64,000 bases of DNA from Thioalkalivibrio sp. ALJ7 (lineage in GTDB: Bacteria; Pseudomonadota; Gammaproteobacteria; Ectothiorhodospirales; Ectothiorhodospiraceae): NCBI RefSeq assembly GCF_000376865.1, contig NZ_AQXQ01000005.1:45208-109207 (forward strand), written 5' to 3'. The position numbers and the translations under genes were made by a program. Shown here piece after piece: positions 10,706 through 19,454 of the stretch. How positions within the stretch are numbered: the first letter of the stretch is position 1; every line of letters begins with the position of its first letter. The notes beneath the pieces were generated by a model. It did no database searches and was not told the DNA's origin. It saw nothing but the letters and a program-made list of their open reading frames with translations.

Positions 10706-11032
10706 ATGAGTGATGACAAGCCCCAAAACCCCGATCGAGACGACTCGGTAACGGTCGAAGAATCGAGGCCGGAGCTCAAGCCACCACGACAGTACAAGGT
10801 GGTGTTGCTCAACGACGATTTCACGCCGATGGAGTTCGTGATCGAAGTGCTGGAGACGTTCTTCAGCATGGATCGCGAAAAGGCCACCCGGGTGATGCTG
10901 CACGTGCATACGCGCGGCAAGGGAGTATGTGGCATCTTTACCCGAGACGTAGCCGAGACCAAGGTGGCGCAGGTGAACGACTACGCCCGCAGTCATCAGC
11001 ACCCACTGCTTTGCTCGATGGAGGAGGCCTGA
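10706..11032 (+). CDS. clpS: ATP-dependent Clp protease adaptor ClpS
   Basis: Adaptor that binds N-degron substrates (proteins with Leu, Phe, Trp or Tyr at the N-terminus) and hands them to ClpAP. The 108-residue protein has a flexible charged N-terminus (1-28) followed by the ClpS core: [20 protein letters not shown], with the NDD substrate-pocket residues, then [21 protein letters not shown]. It ends five bases before clpA, so both are clearly one transcript. The start region is odd: a tandem TGAGTTCG repeat occupies the place of a Shine-Dalgarno sequence. The aat and ate transferase genes that often accompany this locus are not present in the window. Confidence 0.95.
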   Translation: MSDDKPQNPDRDDSVTVEESRPELKPPRQYKVVLLNDDFTPMEFVIEVLETFFSMDREKATRVMLHVHTRGKGVCGIFTRDVAETKVAQVNDYARSHQHPLLCSMEEA

Positions 11033-11037
11033 CTCCC

Positions 11038-13311
11038 ATGCTCGACAAGGAACTCGAATTCAGCCTGAACATGGTCTTCAAGGAGGCCCGCGAGAAACGC
11101 CACGAGTTCGTGACCGTGGAGCACTTGCTGATGGCGCTGGCACAAAATCCCAGCGCGGCCACGGTGCTGCGGGCCTGCGGCGGCGATCTTGATCGCATCC
11201 GCGACGAACTGGAAGCCTATATTGACGAGAATACGCCGCGCATCCCACCCAACGATGCGCGCGAAACACAGCCCACACTGGGGTTCCAGCGGGTGCTGCA
11301 ACGGGCGGTGTTCCACGTACAGTCCAGCGGACGCAAGGAGGTCTCCGGTGCAAATGTCTTGGTGGCCCTGTTCGGCGAGCAGGACAGCCAAGCGTTGTAT
11401 GTGCTCGGCCAGCAGAACATCTCGCGCCTCGATGTAGTCAATTTCATCTCCCACGGCATATCCAAGGTGGGGGAGGATGAACTGGGCGCACAGCCCGGTC
11501 CGAACGAGTCACAGGCCGAGCCGGTGGAAGGCGAGCGCGAGGAAAAGACCAACGCGCTGCAGCTCTACGCCACCAACCTCAATGACAAGGCACGCAAGGA
11601 CGAGATCGACCCGCTGATTGGTCGCGATCACGAGATCGAACGCACCATTCAGATCCTGTGCCGCCGTCGCAAGAACAACCCGCTGCTGGTGGGTGAGGCC
11701 GGGGTGGGCAAGACGGCGATCGCCGAGGGGCTGGCACGACGTATCGTTGATGAAGAGGTCCCGGAAGCGATCGAATCGGCCACCGTCTACTCCCTGGATC
11801 TCGGGGCCCTGGTCGCCGGCACCAAGTATCGCGGCGACTTCGAGAAGCGCCTGAAAGGCGTGCTCGCGCAGCTCAAGAAGGAGCCCGGCGCGGTGCTATT
11901 CATTGACGAGATCCACACGATTATCGGCGCGGGTGCGGCTTCCGGTGGGGTCATGGATGCCTCAAACCTGATCAAGCCCGTGCTCGCCTCTGGCGAGTTA
12001 AAGTGCATCGGTTCGACCACCTACCAGGAATATCGCGGGATCTTCGAGAAAGATCGCGCCCTGGCCCGTCGCTTCCAGAAGATTGAGGTACCGGAGCCAA
12101 CAGTGGACGAGACCGAGCAAATCCTGCGTGGTCTCAAATCCCGCTTCGAGACGCACCACAACGTGCGTTTTACCAAACCGGCACTACGTGCGGCGGCGGA
12201 GCTGGCCGATCGCTATATCACCGATCGATTCTTGCCGGACAAGGCCATCGACCTGATCGACGAAGCCGGCGCCAGCCGTCAGTTGTTGCCTGCAAGTCAG
12301 CGCAAGAAGACCATCGGCGTGCAGGACATCGAGACGATCGTGGCCAAGATCGCACGGATCCCGCCAAAGTCGGTGTCCAGCTCCGACAAGGAGACCCTGC
12401 GCAACCTCGACCGCAACCTGAAGATGACCGTCTTCGGGCAGGACGAGGCCATTGGCACGCTCGCCACGGCCATCAAGATGGCGCGTTCGGGCCTCGGGGA
12501 CATGGACAAACCGATCGGCTCGTTCCTGTTCGCGGGTCCGACCGGGGTCGGCAAGACGGAGGTGACCCGGCAACTGGCACAACAGATGGGTATTCACCTG
12601 GCCCGCTTCGATATGTCGGAGTACATGGAGCGGCACACCGTCTCGCGTCTCATTGGGGCGCCGCCCGGGTATGTCGGCTACGACGAAGGCGGACTGCTGA
12701 CGGATGCCATCCTCAAACATCCGCACTCGGTGCTGCTGCTGGACGAGATCGAAAAGGCCCACCCGGACGTGTTCAATGTCCTGCTGCAGGTTATGGACCA
12801 CGGCACGCTAACCGACACCAATGGCCGCGAGGTGGACTTCCGCAACGTGATCCTCGTCATGACCACAAATGCCGGTGCCGAACAGGCGAGCCGTCCGTCG
12901 GTGGGCTTCACCCAGCAAGATCACTCCAGTGATGCGATGGAGGCCATCAAGCGCACCTTTACGCCCGAGTTCCGTAACCGCCTGGATGCAACCATCCAGT
13001 TCGGACCGCTGGATGAGGCAACCATCCTGAACGTCGTCGACAAGTTCCTGATCCAGCTGCAGGCGCAGCTCGACGAAAAGAAGGTGCACCTCACCGTGGA
13101 GCCAGAGGCCCGAGCCTGGCTCGCCGAGCATGGTTACGACGTCAAGATGGGTGCGCGGCCGATGGCGCGTACCCTGCAGGAGCACATCAAGAAGCCACTG
13201 GCCGACGAACTGCTATTCGGACGATTGGCGCATGGTGGCGGGGAAGTCGTTGTGCGCCTGGGCGAGTCCGGTCTGGAGCTGGATATCCAGGAAACCGCCG
13301 TGTCTTCCTGA
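11038..13311 (+). CDS. clpA: ATP-dependent Clp protease ATP-binding subunit ClpA
   Basis: Hexameric AAA+ unfoldase that threads substrates into ClpP. At 757 residues it equals the E. coli length. Order of domains: double Clp N domain (1-140, [14 protein letters not shown] at the start), an acidic linker (about 150-175), AAA-1 with Walker [13 protein letters not shown] (near 220) and Walker B ILFIDE-type [10 protein letters not shown] (near 285), then AAA-2 with [14 protein letters not shown] (near 500) and [14 protein letters not shown] (near 565). The ATG at 11038 follows the clpS stop by five bases and aligns with the family N-terminus; the longer open frame reads back through clpS and is rejected. 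clpP is not in this window. Confidence 0.97.
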   Translation: MLDKELEFSLNMVFKEAREKRHEFVTVEHLLMALAQNPSAATVLRACGGDLDRIRDELEAYIDENTPRIPPNDARETQPTLGFQRVLQRAVFHVQSSGRKEVSGANVLVALFGEQDSQALYVLGQQNISRLDVVNFISHGISKVGEDELGAQPGPNESQAEPVEGEREEKTNALQLYATNLNDKARKDEIDPLIGRDHEIERTIQILCRRRKNNPLLVGEAGVGKTAIAEGLARRIVDEEVPEAIESATVYSLDLGALVAGTKYRGDFEKRLKGVLAQLKKEPGAVLFIDEIHTIIGAGAASGGVMDASNLIKPVLASGELKCIGSTTYQEYRGIFEKDRALARRFQKIEVPEPTVDETEQILRGLKSRFETHHNVRFTKPALRAAAELADRYITDRFLPDKAIDLIDEAGASRQLLPASQRKKTIGVQDIETIVAKIARIPPKSVSSSDKETLRNLDRNLKMTVFGQDEAIGTLATAIKMARSGLGDMDKPIGSFLFAGPTGVGKTEVTRQLAQQMGIHLARFDMSEYMERHTVSRLIGAPPGYVGYDEGGLLTDAILKHPHSVLLLDEIEKAHPDVFNVLLQVMDHGTLTDTNGREVDFRNVILVMTTNAGAEQASRPSVGFTQQDHSSDAMEAIKRTFTPEFRNRLDATIQFGPLDEATILNVVDKFLIQLQAQLDEKKVHLTVEPEARAWLAEHGYDVKMGARPMARTLQEHIKKPLADELLFGRLAHGGGEVVVRLGESGLELDIQETAVSS

Positions 13312-13361
13312 CGCAGAATCGGGACCAACACATCGGCCACGGAAGGCCCACAAACGAAAAA

Positions 13362-13380
13362 GCCCCGGTCTGGCCGGGGC
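13362..13380. terminator. Bidirectional terminator between clpA and infA
   Basis: A 7-bp perfect stem (GCCCCGG / CCGGGGC) with a 5-base loop between convergent genes. On the minus strand it is followed by GGGGCTTTTTCG-type T residues, so it best suits infA; on the plus strand it is followed by TTCTTC. Confidence 0.75.
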
Positions 13381-13399
13381 TTCTTCGTGGCCGAGGGAC

Positions 13400-13618
13400 T
13401 TACTTGTTGCGGTAGACGATACGACCCTTGGTCAGATCATAGGGCGTCATCTGCACGATCACCTTGTCACCGCGCAATATCCGGATGTAATGCTTACGCA
13501 TTTTTCCGGAGATGTGCGCTGTGATCGTGTGCCCATTTTCGAGCTCCACCCGGAAGGTGGTGTTCGGGAGCGTCTCAACGACGGTACCCTCAAGCTCGAT
13601 TTCGTCTTCCTTCGCCAT
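13400..13618 (-). CDS. infA: Translation initiation factor IF-1
   Basis: A 72-residue OB-fold protein that binds the ribosomal A site with IF-2 and IF-3 during initiation. Start [13 protein letters not shown], the RVELENGH strand and [15 protein letters not shown] block are the family pattern, and the length is exactly that of E. coli IF-1. The frame is open for another 45 codons upstream, but only the ATG at 13618 gives the conserved N-terminus, with GAGGGA upstream. It converges on clpA and diverges from fabD; the clpA/infA neighbourhood is conserved in pseudomonads. Confidence 0.97.
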   Translation of the reverse strand: MAKEDEIELEGTVVETLPNTTFRVELENGHTITAHISGKMRKHYIRILRGDKVIVQMTPYDLTKGRIVYRNK

Positions 13619-13651
13619 ACAGTCCCTCTCGTATTGAATCAAGGTGGCGAC

Positions 13652-13679
13652 ATTATCCGGATGCACCGCCGGAACACAA
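13652..13679 (-). promoter_or_regulatory. Likely infA promoter
   Basis: On the minus strand TTGTGT (13679-13674) and GATAAT (13657-13652) are separated by 16 bases, about 34 bases before the infA ATG. Both hexamers match sigma-70 consensus well enough for a housekeeping promoter. Confidence 0.5.
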
Positions 13680-13765
13680 GTCATGCCGCGGGCTGCGTTG
13701 GTTTCCAGTCGTTCAGGGGCCGCAAATGAATGGGGCCGGGGGCAACCACCCAAGACCTTGGCGGT

Positions 13766-13794
13766 TTGCCGACCTTTCCCCGACCGCCTACACT
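13766..13794 (+). promoter_or_regulatory. Likely fabD operon promoter
   Basis: TTGCCG and TACACT with a 17-base spacer lie 32 bases before the fabD ATG. A perfect CGCGCG/CGCGCG hairpin (13796-13813) follows immediately and would form at the very 5' end of the transcript. Confidence 0.45.
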
Positions 13795-13826
13795 ACGCGC
13801 GCTTTCACGCGCGAGATTATTGACGA

Positions 13827-14774
13827 ATGACGATGACTTCTTGGGCCGCCGTATTTCCAGGACAAGGATCCCAGTCCACCGGCATGCTGGCCGATCTGGG
13901 CGATGATCATGCCATTGTCCGAGACACCTTCCAGGAGGCCTCGGACTGTCTCGACGCCGACCTCTGGAGCTTGTGTCAGCACGGCCCGGTGGAGCAACTC
14001 AACCAGACCGAGTGGACCCAACCGGTGATGCTGGCCGCTGGCGTTGCCACCTGGCGCCTGCTGTGTGAACACACCGATGCACGCCCGCAAGCCGTGGCCG
14101 GCCACAGCCTCGGGGAGTACAGCGCACTGGTCGCTTCCGGCGTGCTCCGTTTCCCGGATGCCGTGCGCCTGGTGGCCGAACGGGCCCACGCGATGCAGGC
14201 GGCCGTTCCGGAGGGCGAGGGTGCGATGGCGGCCGTCCTCGGACTCGACGACGATGCCGTGCGAGCCCTGTGCGAGACGCATGCGAATGGCGAGGTCTTG
14301 GAAGCGGTCAATCTGAACGCGCCCGGTCAGGTTGTGATCGCTGGCAATGTCGCCGCGGTGGAACGCGCCGTGGGTGCGGCGAAGGATGCCGGTGCCAAGC
14401 GCGCCCTGAAGCTGCCTGTGTCCGTACCCTCTCACTGCGCCCTGATGCGTCCGGCGGCCGAGCGCCTGCAGGCCGCGCTGGACAACACCACCTTTAACTC
14501 GCCTACCATTGCCGTCTGGCAAAATGCGACAGCGGCACCGGCCGAATCCGCGCAGGCGATCAAGGCGAACCTGGCCGCCCAACTCTATCGTCCGGTACGC
14601 TGGGTCGAGACCATCCGCGGATTGCGCGAGCTTGGGACGGGCGTGCAGGTCGAGTGCGGGCCGGGGCGGGTATTGACCGGGCTGGCCAAGCGCATCGACC
14701 GCGATCTGGAATTGTTCGACGTAGCCGACCGCGACACGCTGCGGGCCACGATCGACCGTCTTGCGGCGAACTGA
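13827..14774 (+). CDS. fabD: Malonyl-CoA:ACP transacylase FabD
   Basis: Transfers malonyl from CoA to acyl carrier protein, supplying elongation units for type II fatty acid synthesis. The 315-residue length is normal. VFPGQGSQS at residues 9-17 and the nucleophile elbow GHSLGEYSALVASG near residue 93 (catalytic Ser) are clear; the second catalytic His is in PVSVPSHCALM near residue 200. ATG codons at 13827 and 13833 are both possible; no strong Shine-Dalgarno distinguishes them. It opens the fabD-fabG-acpP-fabF block. rpmF, plsX and fabH, which usually precede fabD, are absent: infA is the upstream neighbour. Confidence 0.95.
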   Translation: MTMTSWAAVFPGQGSQSTGMLADLGDDHAIVRDTFQEASDCLDADLWSLCQHGPVEQLNQTEWTQPVMLAAGVATWRLLCEHTDARPQAVAGHSLGEYSALVASGVLRFPDAVRLVAERAHAMQAAVPEGEGAMAAVLGLDDDAVRALCETHANGEVLEAVNLNAPGQVVIAGNVAAVERAVGAAKDAGAKRALKLPVSVPSHCALMRPAAERLQAALDNTTFNSPTIAVWQNATAAPAESAQAIKANLAAQLYRPVRWVETIRGLRELGTGVQVECGPGRVLTGLAKRIDRDLELFDVADRDTLRATIDRLAAN

Positions 14775-14824
14775 CCGCAAGCGACCGCTCATACCGACTA
14801 TTCAATTACGTAAAGGCGAACCCC

Positions 14825-15562
14825 ATGTCCGACAGCAAACGTGTAGCCCTAGTGACTGGTGCGAGCCGCGGGATTGGCGCGGCCATCGCGCGACGCCTGG
14901 CTGAACAGGGTCTGCAGGTGGTGGGCACCGCGACCAGCGACGGCGGCGCAGACCGCATCACCGAGGCCCTGCAGGCGTGGGGAGGGCGTGGTATCGCGAT
15001 GGATGTAACCGACGCGGAATCGGTCGCCGCAGGGTTGAAGGCCGTCCAGGAGCAGGAAGGGCCCATCGAAGTGCTCGTGAACAACGCGGGTATTACGCGC
15101 GACAACCTGTTCATGCGCATGAAGGACGAGGAATGGGATGCGATTATCGAGACCAACCTCTCCGCCGCCGTGCGTCTCACCCAGCGATTGATGAAGGGCA
15201 TGATGAAGCTGCGCCGCGGGAGAATCATCCTGATCGGGTCCGTGGTGGGCTCCTCGGGCAACGCCGGGCAGACCAACTACGCTGCGGCCAAGGCCGGGCT
15301 GGCCGGTTTTGCCCGCTCCCTGGCCCGTGAGGTGGGCAGCCGCAACATCACGGTGAACACGGTGGCGCCGGGGTTCATCGATACCGACATGACCCGTGAG
15401 CTGGGTGATGACACCAAACAGGCCCTGTTGGGCCAGATCCCGCTGGGACGCCTCGGCGCTCCGGAGGAGATTGCTGCCGCGGTGAATTTCCTTGCGTCAG
15501 AGGAGGCCGGGTACATCACCGGCGAGACCATGCACGTGAATGGCGGCATGTTCATGCACTGA
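14825..15562 (+). CDS. fabG: 3-oxoacyl-ACP reductase FabG
   Basis: NADPH-dependent reduction of 3-oxoacyl-ACP, the first reductive step of each elongation cycle. A 245-residue short-chain dehydrogenase: cofactor loop TGASRGIGAAIA at residues 10-21, NNAG near 85, catalytic Ser in ILIGSVVG near 137, and the YAAAKAG active-site Tyr-Lys pair near 150. C-terminal GYITGETMHVNGGMFM is the FabG type. Start ATG 14825 is preceded by AAGG; the longer open frame overlaps fabD. It lies 50 bases after fabD. Confidence 0.96.
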   Translation: MSDSKRVALVTGASRGIGAAIARRLAEQGLQVVGTATSDGGADRITEALQAWGGRGIAMDVTDAESVAAGLKAVQEQEGPIEVLVNNAGITRDNLFMRMKDEEWDAIIETNLSAAVRLTQRLMKGMMKLRRGRIILIGSVVGSSGNAGQTNYAAAKAGLAGFARSLAREVGSRNITVNTVAPGFIDTDMTRELGDDTKQALLGQIPLGRLGAPEEIAAAVNFLASEEAGYITGETMHVNGGMFMH

Positions 15563-15567
15563 TCACG

Positions 15568-15641
15568 GCGGGTCGGCCGAGGGCCGCCCGCACGTCCCGC
15601 GGCGCTTATCGCTAGATCGCGGCGGGGCTTTTCTCTAGAAT
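15568..15641 (+). promoter_or_regulatory. fabG-acpP intergenic hairpin and -10-like box
   Basis: A GC-rich stem with one bulged T (15568-15578 with 15582-15591) directly after fabG lacks a T run. Downstream, TAGAAT at 15636-15641 is a good -10 match but no clear -35 is present. The pair could reset transcription so that acpP, needed in large excess, is made independently. Confidence 0.35.
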
Positions 15642-15690
15642 GGCGGACCTTTCAACGAAGCCGCCTCACACCGAAGGGGATTTCTGAACC

Positions 15691-15930
15691 ATGAGTAGCA
15701 TTGAAGAACGCGTCAAGAAAATCGTTGTCGAGCAACTGGGTGTCAAGGAAGAGGACGTGACCAACGCGGCCGCCTTCGTCGACGACCTGGGCGCCGATTC
15801 GCTGGACACGGTGGAACTCGTGATGGCGCTCGAAGAGGAATTCGAGACGGAGATCCCCGACGAGCAGGCGGAGAAGATCACCACCGTGCAGCAGGCGATC
15901 GATTACATCAACGAGCACATGAAGGATTGA
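15691..15930 (+). CDS. acpP: Acyl carrier protein
   Basis: A 79-residue acidic four-helix protein that carries growing acyl chains on a 4'-phosphopantetheine. The attachment Ser is in [18 protein letters not shown], at residue 37. It is followed by a conserved helix ending DYINEHM. AAGGGGA precedes the ATG. Its place between fabG and fabF is universal for this cluster. The flanking gaps (128 and 111 bases) are the longest inside the operon and contain hairpins, consistent with separate control of ACP level. Confidence 0.98.
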   Translation: MSSIEERVKKIVVEQLGVKEEDVTNAAAFVDDLGADSLDTVELVMALEEEFETEIPDEQAEKITTVQQAIDYINEHMKD

Positions 15931-15967
15931 TCCCCTTCGCCTTCGGGCGTTGGGATAGAACGCGAAC

Positions 15968-15993
15968 GGGCCTTCCTGTGCGCAGGGCGGCCC
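15968..15993 (+). terminator. Hairpin between acpP and fabF
   Basis: GGGCC/GGCCC outer and CCTG/CAGG inner stems with a TGCG loop. The 3' side reads TTCGTCGTTTC, a weak T-rich tail, so it is likely an attenuator or an mRNA end that lets acpP exceed fabF. Confidence 0.45.
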
Positions 15994-16041
15994 TTCGTCG
16001 TTTCGCTGACCGCGTATTTCAGTCTTTCGAGGAGAACATCA

Positions 16042-17280
16042 TTGGCTAAACGACGTGTCGTGATTACCGGATTGGGGATTGTCTCCCCGGTCGGATCCAC
16101 CATCGACAAGGCCTGGAACAACATCAAGGCCGGCAAAAGCGGCATTTCCTCCATCGATGTATTCGATGCCTCGGAAATGCCGGTAAAGATTTCCGGCGCC
16201 GTCCGGGACTTCGAGGCCAACGACTACGTTCCGACGAAAGACCAGAAGAAGATGGACACCTTCGTCCTGTACGGGATCGCGGCCGGGCTACAGGCCCTGG
16301 ACGATTCCGGACTCGAGGTGACCGAGGAGAACGCCGATCGAATCGGAGTCGCGATCGGCTCCGGCATTGGCGGTCTGCCGTACATCGAACGTTCCTATGG
16401 GGCATACCTGAAGGGTGGGGCCCGAAAGATCTCTCCCTTCTTCGTGCCCAGTGCCATCATCAACATGGTGGCGGGCAATCTTTCCATCATGCGTAACCTG
16501 CAGGGGCCGAATATCTCCATCGTCTCGGCCTGTGCGACGGGTACCCACAACATTGGGGACGCCGCGCGCATGATCGCCTATGGCGACGCCGACGCAATGG
16601 TGGCGGGTGGCGCCGAGATGGCCACCACCCCGCTGGGCATTGGCGGCTTTGCCGCCGCGCGGGCGCTCTCCACGCGCAACGATGACCCGCAACGCGCCTC
16701 GCGTCCCTGGGATCAGGAACGCGACGGGTTCGTGCTCAGTGACGGGGCCGGCGTGATGATGCTGGAAGAATACGAGCACGCGAAGGCACGCGGGGCCCAT
16801 ATTTACTGCGAACTGGCCGGGTTCGCCTGGAATGCGGATGCGCATCACATGACACAGCCGATCCAGGATGGCTCGGGTGCCGCCAAGTGCATGCACCGCG
16901 CGCTGAAGGATGCTGGCGTCAATCCGGAAGAGGTCGGGTATATCAATGCCCACGGCACCTCGACCCCGGCCGGCGACCTGGCGGAGACGCAAGGCTTGAA
17001 AAAGGCTTTTGGCGACCATGCCCGCAAACTCCTGGTGAACTCCACCAAGTCGATGACCGGGCATCTTCTCGGGGCTGCCGGGGGCATCGAAGGCGTCTTT
17101 ACCGCCCTGGCGCTGCGCGATCAAGTGTCACCGCCGACAATCAACCTGGAAAACCCCAGCGAAGGGTGTGACCTGGATTATGTGGCCAATGAGGCACGTG
17201 ACATGAACACCAAGGTCGGCCTGTCCAATTCCTTCGGGTTTGGCGGCACCAACGGCACTCTGGTGTTCCGCAGCATCTGA
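16042..17280 (+). CDS. fabF: Beta-ketoacyl-ACP synthase II
   Basis: Condenses malonyl-ACP with acyl-ACP and helps set membrane fluidity through the palmitoleate-to-vaccenate step. 412 residues; the Cys-His-His triad appears as [10 protein letters not shown] (Cys near 164), [11 protein letters not shown] (near 304) and [13 protein letters not shown] (near 340). The glycine-rich C-terminus [14 protein letters not shown] is present. Translation starts at TTG 16042: GAGGAG lies seven bases upstream and the protein begins [17 protein letters not shown] as in other FabF proteins; no ATG fits. It is 15 bases before pabB. Confidence 0.96.
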   Translation: MAKRRVVITGLGIVSPVGSTIDKAWNNIKAGKSGISSIDVFDASEMPVKISGAVRDFEANDYVPTKDQKKMDTFVLYGIAAGLQALDDSGLEVTEENADRIGVAIGSGIGGLPYIERSYGAYLKGGARKISPFFVPSAIINMVAGNLSIMRNLQGPNISIVSACATGTHNIGDAARMIAYGDADAMVAGGAEMATTPLGIGGFAAARALSTRNDDPQRASRPWDQERDGFVLSDGAGVMMLEEYEHAKARGAHIYCELAGFAWNADAHHMTQPIQDGSGAAKCMHRALKDAGVNPEEVGYINAHGTSTPAGDLAETQGLKKAFGDHARKLLVNSTKSMTGHLLGAAGGIEGVFTALALRDQVSPPTINLENPSEGCDLDYVANEARDMNTKVGLSNSFGFGGTNGTLVFRSI

Positions 17281-17295
17281 CGGCGGGTCGCCGCC

Positions 17296-18645
17296 ATGGC
17301 GGTCCATCGGCTGGCCGCCGGGGTCGATCTCGCGACCCTGGCGCAGCGGTTTCCTGAACGCTACCCACACCTGCTTGAATCGGCCCTGATTGGGCAGGCG
17401 CCGGCGCGCTTCTCGATCCTGTTCGCGTTCCCAGGTTGCACGCTGTCGACTGCAGATGGGGACGACGTCCTTGGCGCACTGGACCAAGACCTTTCAGTCT
17501 CCAAGGCGTTGGCGCCGGAATTCGCCGCACATGCCCATCTCCCGTTCCTTGGGGGGTGGTTTATCTATGCCGGGTATGAACTGGCCTGGCGTCTGGAGCC
17601 GGCTTTAGGCCGATGCCGCCCGGACCCATGGCTCCCGGATGCCCTCGTGACCTATTTCCCCGCCGCGGTCATTCGGGATCACCACGAGGACGTGACGTGG
17701 TTTGTCGATGAGGACGCGACAGACCATAGGTTCGAACAGGTGAGCCAGGACCTGTCGATGCTGCAGCAACTGCCCGATACGCTCGACCAGCCGCTGCCCT
17801 CGTTGCGTCTGACGGAAGACAATCCACAGGTCTATCGTGACGCCGTCAGCCGGGCGCTGGAATACATTGTCGCCGGGGACACGTTTCAGGTGAATCTCTC
17901 GCGCGAATGGCATGGGGTGGCCGAAACTACCCTGGAGCCGGCCGTGCTATACGCGCGTCTACGGGAGGCCAATGCGGCCCCGTTTGCGGCCTGGCTTCAG
18001 TTGCCGGGCGCCGACGTGATCAGCTCATCGCCAGAGCGATTGGTATCGGTAGATGCAGGCATCGTAGAAACGCGGCCCATCGCCGGAACCCGGCGGCGTG
18101 ATGCCGACGAAATTGAAGATCAAAAGCTTTTCAGTGAGTTGGCCTTCAACATTAAAGAGCGTGCTGAGCATGTAATGCTGGTGGATCTGGAACGTAACGA
18201 TGTCGGGCGGGTCGCGGAGATTGGTAGCGTCCGGGTCGCCGAACTCATGACCATTGAAAGCTATCGCCGCGTGCATCACATCGTTTCGAGCATTGTCGGT
18301 CAACTCCGGCCCGGCATCACGGCGGCCGATATCCTGCGCGCGGTCTATCCGGGGGGCACTATTACCGGTTGCCCAAAGATCCGCAGCATGCAGATCATCC
18401 AGGAACTGGAGGGTCATGCCCCCCGTGGCGCCTATACGGGCGGCTGCGGCTACGTCAGTCGTCACGGAAGGATGGACACCAATATCTTGATCCGCACGTT
18501 GGTGGTGAAAGGCCACGAACTGCGTTTTCGTGCCGGGGCCGGGATCGTCGCCGATTCGGACCCGCAGCGTGAACTGGAGGAGACGCGGCACAAGGCGCGG
18601 GGGCTGGTAGAGGCGCTGCGCGGTGACCGGGAGACGATTGGATGA
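17296..18645 (+). CDS. pabB: Aminodeoxychorismate synthase component I
   Basis: Chorismate-utilising enzyme predicted to make 4-amino-4-deoxychorismate for folate, using ammonia from a PabA subunit encoded elsewhere. 449 residues with an N-terminal TrpE-type domain and the chorismate-binding core: SSPERLVS, FNIKERAEHVMLVDLERND, GGTITGCPKIRSMQII, and RAGAGIVADSDP. The motif PIAGTRRR has Ala where the E. coli enzyme uses a nucleophilic Lys (PIKGT), so the active site resembles TrpE at this position. Assignment as PabB rather than anthranilate synthase rests largely on context: its stop overlaps the pabC start by four bases (ATGA). ATG 17296 follows fabF by 15 bases. Confidence 0.8.
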   Translation: MAVHRLAAGVDLATLAQRFPERYPHLLESALIGQAPARFSILFAFPGCTLSTADGDDVLGALDQDLSVSKALAPEFAAHAHLPFLGGWFIYAGYELAWRLEPALGRCRPDPWLPDALVTYFPAAVIRDHHEDVTWFVDEDATDHRFEQVSQDLSMLQQLPDTLDQPLPSLRLTEDNPQVYRDAVSRALEYIVAGDTFQVNLSREWHGVAETTLEPAVLYARLREANAAPFAAWLQLPGADVISSSPERLVSVDAGIVETRPIAGTRRRDADEIEDQKLFSELAFNIKERAEHVMLVDLERNDVGRVAEIGSVRVAELMTIESYRRVHHIVSSIVGQLRPGITAADILRAVYPGGTITGCPKIRSMQIIQELEGHAPRGAYTGGCGYVSRHGRMDTNILIRTLVVKGHELRFRAGAGIVADSDPQRELEETRHKARGLVEALRGDRETIG

Positions 18646-19454
18646 TCCTGATTAATGGGGAGCCAGGAATGGCCATCCGAGCGCAGGACCGGGGCTTGCT
18701 GCTGGGTGACGGTCTGTTCGAGACCCTGCGCGTGCAGGCTGGACGTCCCCAGTTATGGCGCTATCACTGGCAACGCCTGACGCAGGGCCTGAACCGGCTC
18801 GGCTTCCCGGAATTGGCCGAAGGCCAGTTGCTCGAGGAGATCGCCCGGGTGGGCGGCAATGCGGATTGCATGGTGCGGCTTACCGTGACCCGCGGCGAAG
18901 GCCCACGCGGCTACGCGCCGCCCGAAAACCCAACAGTGACCCGAATTGTGAGCGGCGGCCCCGCGCTGGAGATGCCCAAGCCAAAGAGTATCCGATCACT
19001 GACGCTGGGGTGGGCGGACGTGCCGATCGGCATCAATCCGGCGCTGGCCGGGCTCAAGCACACGAGCCGACTTGAGCATGTGTTGGCCCGTCGCAGCTGG
19101 AGGTCCGGCTGGGACGAGGCCATCCTTTGCGATGCACTGGGGCGAGTGGTTAGCGCGACGCAAGGAAACCTCTGGCTACGCAGGGGCCAGAAGCTGATTA
19201 CCCCACCAGTGCGCGAGTCGGGCATCGCCGGGACACGGCGCGCCTGGGTGCTCGACCATGCCGCCGACTTCGGATTTGAAGGGGTGGAGGCCTATCCCGA
19301 TCCGGCCGAGGTTCGTGGTGCGGACGCTCTGTATGTAAGCAACGCCCGGATCGGGATGACCCCGGCCAACCTGGCTGAAGCGGACAAGGCGGTGCCCGCG
19401 TGGCAGGATGATCCGCTGTATCCAATGGGAATCGCACTGCATGAAGCGGATTAG
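18642..19454 (+). CDS. pabC: Aminodeoxychorismate lyase
   Basis: PLP enzyme of fold type IV that cleaves 4-amino-4-deoxychorismate to p-aminobenzoate and pyruvate for folate synthesis. 270 residues; N-terminal INGEPGMAIRAQDRGLLLGD with FETLRV is the family opening, and the PLP Lys is in LAGLKHTSRLEHVLAR near residue 140. The D-amino acid and branched-chain aminotransferases of the same fold are alternatives, but the position between pabB and mltG is the classic pabC site. Its start is coupled to pabB (ATGA) and its last 14 bases overlap mltG. Confidence 0.92.
   Translation: MILINGEPGMAIRAQDRGLLLGDGLFETLRVQAGRPQLWRYHWQRLTQGLNRLGFPELAEGQLLEEIARVGGNADCMVRLTVTRGEGPRGYAPPENPTVTRIVSGGPALEMPKPKSIRSLTLGWADVPIGINPALAGLKHTSRLEHVLARRSWRSGWDEAILCDALGRVVSATQGNLWLRRGQKLITPPVRESGIAGTRRAWVLDHAADFGFEGVEAYPDPAEVRGADALYVSNARIGMTPANLAEADKAVPAWQDDPLYPMGIALHEAD

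Noticed and set aside
17296..18645. Anthranilate synthase component I (trpE) instead of pabB
   Set aside because: The PIAGT motif is TrpE-like, but the four-base overlap with pabC and lack of trp genes favour folate synthesis; kept as an open question in the findings.
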